From: Chara braunii
Taxonomy: Eukaryota > Streptophyta > Charophyceae > Charales > Characeae
Direction of reading: 5' to 3'
DNA: 21,308 nucleotides
Assembly: GCA_003427395.1 (NCBI GenBank)
Contig: BFEA01000577.1
Location: 719,539 to 740,846, forward strand
Numbering within the stretch: the stretch's first letter is position 1; the number at the start of each line of letters is the position of its first letter. The notes beneath the pieces were generated by a model, which was not told where the DNA came from, searched no databases, and saw only the letters and a program-made list of their open reading frames with translations. Positions 1-9,334 of this stretch are shown here, one piece after another. Both the position numbers and the translations under genes were made by a program.

Positions 1-117
1 AAGTGTCACAAGATGAATCGCAACATGTACAAGCACTCACAACAGTGAAAACTCAAGTTTGGGAGCATCTACCCCAGGGAAAAACTTCACGGAAGTGTCA
101 CAAGATGAATCGCAACA
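1..117. repeat. 25-bp direct repeat, period 92 bp
   Basis: The 25 bases at 1-25 recur exactly at 93-117. The window therefore begins inside what may be a tandem repeat with a 92-bp period. Only one full period is visible, so copy number cannot be judged. Confidence 0.7.
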
Positions 118-167
118 CTCCTTACCCCTAATCTCATGAAAAGCACAAGTCCGGATGCACACCAAGC

Positions 168-450
168 TAGGAGAAGAAGAAGAAGAAGAAGAAGAAGAAG
201 AAGAAGAAGAAGAAGAAGAAGAAGAAGAAGAAGGAGGAGGAGGAGGAGGAGGAGGAGGAAGAAGGGGAAGGATGGAGAGAAGAGGAAGAAGAAGGAGAGG
301 AAGGAGAGGAAGAAGAAGAAGAAGAAGAAGAAGAAGAAGGAGAAGGAGACGAAAAGATAGAAGAAGAAGAAGAAGAAGAAGAAGAAGAAGAAGAAGAAGA
401 AGAAGAAGAAGAAGAAGAAGAAGAAGAAGAAGAAGAAGAGGAGGAGGAGG
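168..450 (+). repeat. Long GAA/GGA purine microsatellite
   Basis: The plus strand is almost entirely purine over about 280 bases. There is (GAA)n at about 171-232, (GGA)n at about 233-257, an interrupted A/G segment to about 358, a second (GAA)n at about 359-438, and a short GGA tail. Open frames here translate only into poly-Arg, poly-Glu, poly-Leu, poly-Phe or poly-Ser and are artefacts of the repeat. Confidence 0.97.
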
Positions 451-1159
451 CTTCCCCTCTTTCCACTCACCTCCTTGCTAGCTCCCTGGTGATGAGGTCC
501 CAAGCTTGGTTCTAGTTCCTTGGATATGGCTCCCCTCTTCTCCAGGCTCCCCTTCTCCTTCCTCTCCACTTCTCCTCTCAGTCTATGGCCAGCTCCTATT
601 TCTAGGGCTGTGGAGTCCTTCCCTCTAGAAGGGCTAAGGGGAACCCAACCAGCCTCTCCTTCTACCTTACAGCCTGAGGGCTATGCCGGACCTCCTTCCC
701 TAGCTCCCTAGTCCTCCTCCCTTCCTCAAAGCACCATAGCCAGGCTTCAAGGCTAGCACCGACTCACTCCTCCTTGCCCTACTCTCACTAGTGCTCTCAC
801 GGGCTCAAACTGGCAGCATGGGCACCTCTCATGCTCAAATGGGAGCGGCGGGCAGCACTCCCAGCTTATGTAGGCTGAAACTAGTGCACCGCCTAGCCCT
901 TAGGCCTCTCTCATTGCGCATTAGTCAATATCAGTAGGAATCTGGAGGCACGGACGGGGGCGGACGGAGGGGAGGGTCAAGATGGGCGATTAGCTTGCCA
1001 TGGTCTTTTTTGTCTTCTTCCCAATCGTTTCTCGGGGGTTCCTTTTGTCTTTACCCCCTTAGGGCGGGGGAGGGTATGGGGATCGGGGTTTCCTCTTCAA
1101 ACTTTCTCCTTCCTTCCTACAGCTTAGACAAAGCTGCTCATTTTCGTCATAGCTCTGCC
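451..1159. other. Spacer, no gene recognised
   Basis: I see no supported gene or RNA. Short open frames on both strands have pyrimidine-biased, low-complexity translations and no motif. The last part (about 1059-1159) continues one frame of the methyltransferase relic, but its translation there is not recognisable. Confidence 0.5.
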
Positions 1160-1534
1160 TTTTTATCTTCCCCTCCACCAAGACACGAGTTTCCTTCTCA
1201 GTCAACTCTGTATACCCAGCAGGGCAGCCCGGCGTTCCTTTGACTCCAGTAACACGAGGCAGGCGAGGCTCTCCTTGCTTCCTGCTCTTAATTCCCAGCA
1301 GACGGACTTCCTCCCCGGGACGACCATTTGTCGCCCTAGTCCGGTTGTTTTTTCCTGCCTTGGTTTTGCTGATAACAATTGTAGGCAAGTTTTTGGATGT
1401 GACTCAATATCAGGCATCTGCTCCAGAAGGGGGGTGTTCGTCCAGTACAACCGCCGCCTTTGCTGTGGTGATACCCACTTCGAATTGATGAACACAGACA
1501 CAACTCCCCTTAGCTGCATTATAACCTCGATTCC
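1160..1534 (-). pseudogene. C-terminal relic of a C5-cytosine DNA methyltransferase
   Basis: Two overlapping minus-strand frames together resemble the C-terminal part of a DNMT-type cytosine-5 methyltransferase, which methylates cytosine in DNA. The upstream frame has INSKWVSPQQRRRLYWTN at about 1486-1433. This contains motif VIII (Q-x-R-x-R, about 1465-1451) in its usual setting before YWTN. The frame then shifts near 1388-1395 into PTIVISKTKAGKNNRTRAT, which resembles a target-recognition segment, followed by a degraded motif IX region (GEEVRLLGI) and PAGYTELTEKE, resembling the P-x-GYT stretch before the final GN motif. Motifs I, IV (PCQ) and VI (ENV) are not found upstream, so the catalytic half is missing. 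The frameshift and the loss of the GN motif mark it as a pseudogene. It could come from a host DNMT or from a mobile element carrying one. Confidence 0.55.
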
Positions 1535-1856
1535 ATCTCTCCACCACTCCCCACTGCTCCCTTTTTTCCCCTGGGTCATTGTTTTGGCCTTTTCTCAGGT
1601 CCTGCCAATCCTGCCCGCGTCTCACCCAAGTTACCTCATCGCTCTGCCGTTCATTACCCCCTTCCCTTGTGCTTCCATTTTGCAGGTTTTCTTTGATCCT
1701 TTGTGGATTTTGGAAAGACCGTCCTTTTCTTCCCCCCCACTCAAATACAAGAATCCCCCCCCCCTTCCCTCTTTTCTTCATTCCATTTTTACTTTGTTTT
1801 CTTTATTTCCCATCGGCGGCTCTTTTGTGACCAGGCTCAATCACGACCAAAGGCAA
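1535..1856. other. Spacer upstream of the methyltransferase relic
   Basis: I looked on the minus strand for the missing upstream methyltransferase motifs and found none. The frame of the relic reaches a TGA just upstream of about 1595. A run of C and T on the plus strand dominates 1725-1800. Confidence 0.4.
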
Positions 1857-2033
1857 TTTTCACACTCCATATGACCGGCTCCTTTATGGCCCAGCTTAGC
1901 CAAGTCCAATGCAATTCTCACAATCCGTATGACCAGACACCTTTATGGCCCAATTCAGCTAAGTCTAATGCCAGTCTCACAATCCATCTGGTCAGGCATC
2001 TTTATGGTCCAGCTTAGCCACGTCCAATGCAAA
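1857..2033 (+). repeat. Three degenerate 58-59-bp tandem repeats
   Basis: Three adjacent units start at about 1857, 1915 and 1974. Each begins with a TCTCACAATCC-like string, then a CTTTATGGCCCA-like core, and ends in an AAGTCCAATGCAA-like string. Units differ at roughly one base in five or six, so the array is old. No coding frame is kept through the units. Confidence 0.8.
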
Positions 2034-2709
2034 TTTCTTGTCCATCGTTTCCTGGGCCTTTTACTTCTTTGCACGCTTTGTCCTTACGTAGATGGCACAC
2101 CTTCCCCCCACTCAATCGCGATGTCCCCATCGCGTTACAGGTTCTCACTTGGAGGCACGCAGACCTTGTCTGCCGACTGAGTAAGCGAATGTCGGCCCAT
2201 CATCAAGAGGAAGGGTGATCAGTTCTTCCCTTGTTGATAACTCACCTCATCCCTTACCCTAGTCCAGCGGCCACCAACTCGGAGATAGGCATCATCATTA
2301 AGGTGCCTCCTCGCAGCCATGAGATAGGTCTAGTCCCTATCTCCCAGGACCCCATCCTGCCCGAGAGTGGCTCCCTCGCGAATCGTTCATCCCAAAGTGG
2401 TATGTTTTGCGAATCCGGCCTCATCCAATCCAAGAGAGTTGGGGCTCTCAATTAGTCCGCGAGTGCAGTTACGAAGATCTCGCAATTAGTCCCGAAACGG
2501 TTGTAATGCTCCGGCACAACAGTGTCAATGCCCCGTGGTGGCCGCAGACTCCACCCGGTACTCCGCCAAGCCCCTCCCCTTGGACAGTGCCACCCAACTT
2601 AGTGCGGGCAGCCGAGGTCCGACTCAAACGGCCATGGCACCCCTCTATGACATGGCGTGTGGTTGGAGAGGAGAAAATAGACTAGATGAGAATGGCTTCC
2701 TTGCCCATT
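2034..2709. other. Spacer, no gene recognised
   Basis: Short open frames exist on both strands (for example about 2254-2451 minus and 2407-2685 plus), but none has a recognisable motif or domain. I see no RNA gene here. Confidence 0.4.
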
Positions 2710-2900
2710 TGGCTCTCTCGCCCTTTGACGTTTAGGCATTCAACAGGAGGCGCAGTTTGAACTCCCCGACTAGAGCTCATTGTCAGGGTCAGTTCCGGAC
2801 GTCCNTGGCTCTCTCGCCCTTTGACGTTTAGGCATTCAACAGGAGGCGCAGTTTGAACTCCCCGACTAGAGCTCATTGTCAGGGTCAGTTCCGGACGTCC
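2710..2900. repeat. Exact 95-bp duplication separated by one N
   Basis: Bases 2710-2804 and 2806-2900 appear identical, with one ambiguous base (2805) between them. Perfect identity contrasts with the diverged repeats nearby and suggests a very recent duplication or an assembly join. Confidence 0.9.
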
Positions 2901-3213
2901 CGCACCGATCCAAGTGGTAGGTGCCTTAGTCCTTTAACCCTCATCCTCTTAAAGGAGGAGCAGGTCGCGCTGAGACTTTTTCCCTCAAAGGGATAGAGGT
3001 CTTGGGGTCGCGGTGCGTGCACCGGTATCCCCCTCTCGCTGAGGCCAAAGACTAGAAGAAAAGAGAAATTCATTTCAATGTCATTTCCAAGTCCATTTCA
3101 AGTCGCCTAGGGTCCCCTGTTTATGCAATGCAATTTCTAATACTCAATCCAATTCCAATGCTCAGTCTCATTCCGATGCTCAATCTCAGTCCAATGCTTG
3201 ATGCGATTATCTC

Positions 3214-3285
3214 TTCCAAGGCTGAGTCCGGTGTCCTTTCCAAGGCTGAGTCCAATATCCTTTCCAAGGCTGAGTCCAATCTCTT
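3214..3285 (+). repeat. Three 24-bp tandem repeats
   Basis: Units at 3214-3237, 3238-3261 and 3262-3285 share the core TTCCAAGGCTGAGTCC, followed by eight variable bases. Looser, related TCCAATGCTCA-type strings continue on both sides (about 3128-3320). The 24-bp period keeps a reading frame (an SKAESxxL-like octapeptide on plus), but nothing else supports translation. Confidence 0.85.
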
Positions 3286-3413
3286 TTTCAAGCTCAGTCT
3301 TTCCAATGCCCTTTTTCCAAGGTTCAACTCTTTGAATATCATGCGTCTCAAGCAGTCATGCAAGGGGACCCCAGTGCCAATTCCAAAGAATGACCCTTGT
3401 CAGGGGCCATTCC

Positions 3414-3545
3414 GAACAACCTGGTTAGGATCGTTCTTCTTTCCCAATCTCGAGCTTTGAACAACCTGGTTAGTGTCATTCCTATTTCCATTCCATGCTC
3501 ATACTTGAATAGTCTGGTTAGGGTCATTCCTATTTTCATTCCCTT
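3414..3545 (+). repeat. Three degenerate 45-48-bp tandem repeats
   Basis: Copies begin at about 3414, 3459 and 3507 with GAACAACCTGGTTAG or a close variant, followed by a GTCATTC-like string. The units are diverged. Confidence 0.75.
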
Positions 3546-5077
3546 CTCAATACAAGCGCCCGAGGGGGTGGGCTGAGGGAGGCTCGAATCCGATTGTCAG
3601 TTGGGGGGGGTAGGTGGTGACCATTAGTTTTAGCGTGCTATGCATTTTCTTGCTCCACTTTTCTTTATCTTTCTCATACATCCGACTGAGCGTCTAGCTC
3701 GCGGCGGGATTCACCCAGCCGTTAGCAATGCTAGCCGGCACGGTCGTTCACTCATAGCTGCAAGTCTCATGCATATTGACGTTGAGGACTGGACTCCGTC
3801 GGATTAGGCTCGTAGGGAAAAGCATTGCCGTGCCGTTCTACCCGTAGGTTCCCTAACCTCTCTTAACAGGACACCATCGTCATTCACACATGTGACCGTA
3901 CGTTCTAAGAGACTCATTGTGTCTGTTGCCTGACCCAAGTCCTTCCAATCCAACCAGTATCACAATTTGTTGAGAAGACAAAAACCGAATTACAGATTGT
4001 TTAAATAGCAAAGAGAGAACCCACTTATGTTCGAATTCCCCAATCACACTCTCCTTCGTCTTTGCCAAACTCAGAAAAGGTAGCTGATACTCAAAAAGTT
4101 GTTCCTCCCTGCGGTGGGTCCCGAATTAATTCCCGTCACTCGAGAACTTGGATTTGGCCGATTTGTGCACATCAGAGAAAATCGGGAGCAGTGACGAGAC
4201 ACGGAAAAGACGGGCCATCTGGGGAGAGCGGCCTATCGGGTAGAAAACGACGAGGGAAGCTGGCAAAAACAGGAGAGACGGCTACGAATACGCAAATGCA
4301 GAAGACGCAGCTTGTGAACATGGAAGTGTCAGGAACAGTCGACCGAACCAAGTATCAGGAGGCCACGAAGAACCAAGTATCAGAAGACGTCGGCGAAATA
4401 GCCGGCAATTGGACGACGAGGATGCCAGACGGACCAAGGGAAAACAGGAACGTCACCCAGGGTGAAGCCGGAAAAGACGGGGGGGAACTAAGATTAACGA
4501 AAAAGCAGAAAAAAGTCGGGGCGTCGATGAAGAATCACTGACAAAATGAAAAGGAGCGGGGCTGACGCGAAAAAATTCGGAAAGGACTTGGGATGCCCCA
4601 GAGGAGTCCTGAACTGAACGAGGTAGACGGTCAAAATAGCCAGGTGGCGCCTGTGGACGGCCCAATCTGGACCATGGGTCAGGATGGGAAAAATACACCA
4701 AGCACCGCCGCGGCAAGCGCCGACGCGGGAGGCCACGGGAAAAGTATAGCAGTAGCGGCAAGGAGGCCTGGCTGACAATCCAGAATGGTCGGGGCCAACC
4801 GGGCCAAGAAAAATAAAGTTCCAGGAGGGTCGCAAGGAAAAAAGGCTGCCCGGGGAAAATCGGAGTGAAAGGGACTTAGACGGGGAGTAGAGGCGGCCAA
4901 ATGGAGCCCCTAGAGCCGCGGGGGTGCCCAGACTGCAGTCCGAGGCACAACAGCCATGTGCCGGCTGCAAAATCAGACTTTGGATGGGGTCCAACAGCTA
5001 GAAAGAGGGAAAATAGTTGTAGGACACTTGTCCCAGCAGAAATAAAGGAGGAAGGAGAGAAAAGGTCAGCTAGATCT
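3546..5077. other. Spacer; purine-rich plus strand from about 4060
   Basis: I see no supported gene. A 159-codon open frame on plus (4062-4541) encodes a very hydrophilic sequence rich in K, E, G, T and N, with no motif I recognise. It lies in DNA poor in T on that strand, where long open frames are expected. The string GAACCAAGTATCAG occurs twice (about 4347 and 4371). Confidence 0.4.
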
Positions 5078-5320
5078 GTGGTGGGTGAGTAGGGGGCGTG
5101 AGTCCTTGGTTGGTCAGGATCAACTATTGATGATGATAGGCGTTCCATGATAAGTACCCCCCTTAATATCACCTAAACTATGTGTGGCAGACTAGGGTTG
5201 TGGTGGGCGAGTATAGGGCGTGAGTCATTGGTTGGTCTCGATTAACTGGTACCCCGCCTTAGAAAATCAGCTAGGACTGAGGTGGGTGAGTAGAGGGCGT
5301 GAGTTACCAGTTGGTCGTTT
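5078..5320 (+). repeat. Three spaced copies of a ~43-bp repeat
   Basis: Copies beginning at about 5078, 5200 and 5279 share GTGGTGGGTGAGTAG, then GGGCGTGAGT, then TTGGTTGGTC or close variants. Between copies are related ACCCC(G/C)CCTTA strings, so the larger unit was probably longer and has lost pieces. Confidence 0.75.
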
Positions 5321-6462
5321 TAGGCGCTAGCAGCAGATTATTTGGGTCTGGCGTCCGAAGTTTTTGTGCGATGAGGCTCGTTCGATTCCGCTTCCACCAA
5401 GGCTGGGTCATGGCTACCCTTGATGCCTGTCATCACTGTTCGGTCCAAGTTCCCCTCGACACCAAGTAGGGGTAATGGTCATGAGTGCTGGTCACGTTGA
5501 GGTAGGATAGTAGAGATAGGGGGTGCACTAGGAGTATTGACATGAGGATGGGACGGAAAGGGAGGCTCGCTTTCTCATGACTACTATAATTGACCGCTCC
5601 AGGCGACCAATGTGTACCTAGTAACCAGTCTCTACAACACCCTGGGCTTTAAAAAAAAGAGCTTGAATCCCAATTAGTTGGGGTGGAGTCAAATGATCGG
5701 GTTTGCCTCGACTTACCAGCAAAAAGAGCTAGCCTGGAGGGAGCATTTATTTGTTTCCTAGATCTATCGCTCGATAATCCACACCTTAACCTACTAGGCT
5801 AGCGTCCCCTTCGGGTAAATGAGGAGCAGTTCGGTTATAAGTAGAGGACTTTGGCTACACATAGCTAATGTATCGAGCCCAAGTCTTGTTTTAGGGACTT
5901 ATTTATACCAACTTTATCTCTCGTAACTTGCTACAGTGGGCAAACAATTTTTTTATAGTTGCCCTGATCATATGGTCGGGGCCTTTATTCATTTATGACC
6001 CACATTTGAGTTTATGGCAGAGTGAATCTTCGGTTGTCGTGTACCAATGCATTTGACTTCTATGAATTTTAACTATATTTTACCTTAACGTCTGAGTTGT
6101 CGACAAACGTAGAATGTTGTCATCTCATCCTATGCCGAATCTCTTTATGGACTATCATTTCTTCCGTTGTTAGTCCAAGATTTTAATTATTAATCATTGT
6201 CATCTTTTATGAGCGTCGTGGTAGTTTGCGCGACTATTTCATAACCTCGAAATGAGCGACCGAGGAGTTTGTCTTACGATGTCATACCAACGCTCTTACT
6301 TTTTACTTTAGATTGCCTTTGTCATGGTAAACGATGTCAAGTAGAAGAGCCCGAAGAAAAAGGAGGACGAAGAGACAGAGAGGGAGGAAAAGGTGGAGGA
6401 AAAAATGCCGCCAGGTTGGGACTGCAGCAGTAGGGACTGGCATGTCTCAATGATGACCTCAT
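5321..6462. other. AT-richer spacer, no gene
   Basis: There is no long open frame on either strand and no RNA gene. Base composition is visibly richer in A and T from about 5640 to 6340 than in the flanks. A purine-rich stretch on plus occupies about 6340-6405. Confidence 0.5.
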
Positions 6463-6892
6463 CCCTCCAAGATTGTAGGAGGGCAGTCCGGATTGCAGAG
6501 ATAAGGCCCTTGGGGCATTATCTCTGCAATATCTAAGTTAAATCAACAAAAATGCAGAAAAATGCTGATGTGAGTTGGTCGGCTATTTTTTTGACCTTAG
6601 ATCTGAGATCCGATCTTGTGAAGGAGGAGATCCAGCCGTTTTTTGTGGGCTGACACAAAACGGCTAGCTCCGGAATGAGGTGGCAGCAAAATGGAGGAAA
6701 ACAAAGCAATGAAAATGACAAAACTGGGAATTTGGCCCAAGGGTTGGGCCAAATTCATCAGAAAGTTGAAAATTGAAGTAAAGGCCTCAATTTTGGAGGT
6801 AGGGAGACTTGAAAAGAGGCCGGAGCATTGTGGACCTTGGATCTCAACCAGATCCAAGGCTGAAATGGATGCCTTTCATGTCAGTGGGCATC
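6463..6892. repeat. Chain of seven short hairpins
   Basis: Seven inverted repeats with unrelated stems lie in 430 bp. They are 6463-6483 (6-bp stem); 6492-6530 (13-bp perfect stem, extended inward by GC pairs); 6634-6665 (12 pairs with a 2-nt bulge); 6728-6756 (13-bp perfect stem, 3-nt loop); 6769-6794 (8-bp perfect); 6835-6859 (10-bp perfect, 5-nt loop); and 6868-6892 (6-bp perfect). They follow the candidate polypurine tract on the minus strand and may lie within a 3' LTR. I do not recognise the element or its role. Confidence 0.75.
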
Positions 6893-6962
6893 GTTTCACA
6901 CAAAGTCCCACATCCTTGCCTTGACTAACTCTGTTTCTAGGAAGCCACTTAACAAAATACAA

Positions 6963-6978
6963 CCCCCCCTTTCTCCCC
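6963..6978 (-). promoter_or_regulatory. Candidate polypurine tract and 3' LTR start
   Basis: On the minus strand there is a 16-base all-purine run (GGGGAGAAAGGGGGGG), followed by TTGTATTTTG. LTR retroelements prime plus-strand cDNA from such a tract directly before the 3' LTR, which usually begins TG; here TG is at 6961-6960. It lies about 70 bp past the last ORF of the element, where expected. No matching 5' LTR was found, so the LTR edge is unproven. Confidence 0.5.
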
Positions 6979-7049
6979 GATTGGTTTGCCGAGTCCCAGC
7001 GTCCCTATTTTACATCCAATCGTGTCATCTGGCCCCAGTTTGCCAACCC

Positions 7050-7668
7050 TTAATTCCCAGTATCCCAGTCCGTTCTTTGGCGCTTCGCGCCCCTACCCTC
7101 CTTTGTCTTTGGTAGCGGCGCCAACCCCAGCCCGTAGGTCCGTATCTCGTCCAATGTTGCCTTCATATCATGTAATGTTTCTTTTGAGAAAAAGTCCGTT
7201 GGCGTGACCCTCTCCCCAGCCGCTATGAGGCTCCGGGCTATAATAATCCAGTCATGTCTGAAAGTGCTGGCCCACACCTCGAACCAATGACTGGGTGTGG
7301 GGCCGAATACCTCCTCCCAATCATGGACCTCCTCTGAGGCCCTGCTTGTTGATGCCTGTCCTTCCGGCCTGGGCCTTGAGACCCTATTCACCTCGTCATC
7401 GCTACTTACAATTACAATCTCCGGAATGTCCTCCCCTGTCTCACTGTCATCTTCTGTGGATCCCTTAGCGTCTTCCCGGCTTCCCTGCCCAGGTTCTTCC
7501 TTGTGCTGGTCCTAGCATCTTCTTTTTTCCCGTCCTCACAGGGGGCCGGGGTTGCGGTCCTATTACGAGCACTGGTCTGTTTCTGTTTTGCGGCCTCTCT
7601 GGTTGCCGCCATGGGTCCTCAACATTGATGTTTGCTTGATTAATATCGTTCTCGTTGTTGGGTGCCAT
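7050..7668 (-). pseudogene. Extra ORF downstream of pol with SUMO-interaction-like motif
   Basis: This unrecognised protein of about 205 residues lies after integrase on the same strand. The ATG at 7668 starts MAPNNENDINQ and an Asn/Pro/Arg-rich N-terminus ending in a basic GKKK patch. The frame is lost near the A6 run at about 7522-7530, or at a TAG at about 7510-7520. It resumes as an acidic stretch containing EIVIVSSDDE (about 7420-7391), which fits a SUMO-interaction motif: four aliphatic residues followed by Ser and acidic residues. The C-terminal part is Trp-rich and probably helical (HDWEEVFG, HWFEVWASTFRHDW) and ends in a basic patch before the TAA at 7052-7050. There is no envelope-like signal or membrane segment downstream of the ATG. 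It may be an accessory protein of the element; the function is unknown. Confidence 0.5.
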
Positions 7669-7924
7669 CTTGGTCCGCGTGACTTCTATACCTGAAAGGC
7701 AGGACACAAGATATGAGAAAGCCCCAACCCATTCCCTTGTGATACTCATCCCAGGCTCTGCCCACACGTGTCCCCGAATCCCGGTTGCTCCCACGGAAAC
7801 AGAAAGGCATGAAGAAGAAAAAAAAGGAGGAACGTCAAAAGGAAAGAAACACACAAAAAAAACAAAAGACAACAACCAGAAGCACAAGCAATAAGTAGGC
7901 CTCTTGCCACTGTCTTGAGCGGCC

Positions 7925-9334
7925 TTAGTCTTCCGCCTCCTTATCATGGGCTTCTTGCAGCCATTGTTCCACCGGATCCCTAGTGAGAAACCTGACCAGT
8001 CGTTGCGCAGAGACTAGCCCCCTTATAGTGATCCCATCCAGGTTCTCAATCTCAAACGTGCTCACACCCAATTTTCTTGCAATACGGTAAGGTCCCTTGA
8101 ATCGCCGCCTCAACTGGCCTGACCATGTAGTTTCTAGTGCCGAATTTCTAACTAGGACCATCTCCCCGACCTGCAGAGGCTCCTTCCGGATGTTCTTCAA
8201 CTGGTCGCACCTGGTTTTGTCCTTCATTCGACTGTCTAGTACCTTGTGAGTTATTTCTTCCAAGGCTTCCTCGTTCCTGGCCGCTTGTTCACACCTTGCG
8301 TCAATCAACTGTTCCGTAGTCAGATGAGGGTCATCTTCCAGTTTGTTCCAGGTGGGTACTAGGGCCTCTACCGGAAAGTCAATCTCCTTGCCATACCATA
8401 GCTCTGCCGGGATGCATCCCGTCGTCCTTTTTGGTGTCATATTCTCGGGAAATACCGCTTGTCTGAGATAGTCCGGCCAGTTCCCATCTGCTGCCAACTT
8501 TGCAATCGTGTTCTTAAGCGTTTGGTGCCCTCGCTTGACTGGCGCGTTGGCCTCAGGGTGGTATGGTTCTGTCAATTTGATCGGGACGCCAAGCCTCTTG
8601 CAGGTATTCAGGACGTCCTGATTCACAAACTCAACCCCATTGTCGGCTATGAATCTCCTGATGAACGGGTGCCTCAGATAAAAGTCCTCCACCCAGTCTG
8701 CAACTGCAAACCCAGTTTTCTTCTTGAGTGCGGTTGCCTCGACAAACCCACTAAGGTTATCCCTTGCGTCAAGTATGTACCTGTACCCTTTTCTGGAAAC
8801 CGACATGACTGTCAGGTCGAGATGTACCATATGCCTTGGCCCCAGCACGCGGGTGGGTCTAAGTGGCTCGAAAATGCGGACCGTGCTTCGTTCCTGGCAG
8901 ATTTTGCAGGTCTGGCAGTACGTGGCTACCATCGATGTCATTCCCGGCCAATAATAGAGCGGCGTTATCTTGGCTAGGGTCCCTTTGGATGAGCGATGAC
9001 CACCGACCAATCCGTCATGCATGGCCTGAATAATGTCGAGCTATCGCGTCCTTCCACAGACTACTCTCCTGGGCGTCAGGCCTTCCTCCTTACGGAATAG
9101 GTGCCCCCTTCTAAGCACATACCTATTCGCTTCCTCCCTAGCTTTAGGACTAACCTCGTGGGGTTCCTTGTTTCCTACCAGTAGCAACCCAATTTCTCTG
9201 AACAAACCTTCATATGACTTGATGAGGAATAATTGCTCTTCTTCCTGAGTACCCGTCTGATTATTATCCACCTGATAGGCCTGATAGTGCTGCATCTCCA
9301 GCTTCTGAGACTCCATCATGCTCATAACCCTTCT
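7925..9334 (-). pseudogene. Ty3/gypsy integrase region of pol
   Basis: This region inserts retroelement cDNA into the host genome. It continues the RNase H frame after a TAG at 9337-9335. A second TAG (9043-9041) falls just before the zinc domain. From codon 9022 there is an HHCC zinc-binding module (H2, H9, C39, C42, numbered from that codon), then the catalytic core with D69 (HLDLT) and D127 (FIADNG). The position exactly 35 residues beyond D127 is K163 (NAPVKRGHQ) where the D,D-35-E family has Glu, so catalysis should be lost. The C-terminal RRFKGPYRIARK is a GPY/F module. No chromodomain is visible before the stop at 7927-7925. The preceding part (9334-9044) is linker between RNase H and integrase. 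Confidence 0.92.

Noticed and set aside
87-569. Long open frames across the purine microsatellite on both strands
   Set aside because: The translations are homopolymeric or two-letter tracts produced by GAA/GGA repeats.
3214-3290. 24-bp repeats read as an octapeptide-repeat protein
   Set aside because: The open frame is short and the repeat continues outside it without keeping frame. Nothing else indicates coding.
1-3545. Short direct repeats considered as a CRISPR array
   Set aside because: The units are adjacent or diverged, with no regular unique spacers, and the window is eukaryotic in character.
4062-4541. 159-codon plus-strand open frame, hydrophilic
   Set aside because: The region is T-poor and purine-rich on that strand, which lengthens open frames by chance. 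No domain, start context or neighbour supports translation.
5320-5410. GTTCGATTCC followed by an ACCA string, like a tRNA T-loop and 3' end
   Set aside because: No matching acceptor strand or D arm lies about 70 bases upstream, and no cloverleaf can be drawn.
8459-8977. 172-codon plus-strand frame opposite integrase
   Set aside because: It lies antisense to clearly conserved integrase motifs and has no motif of its own.
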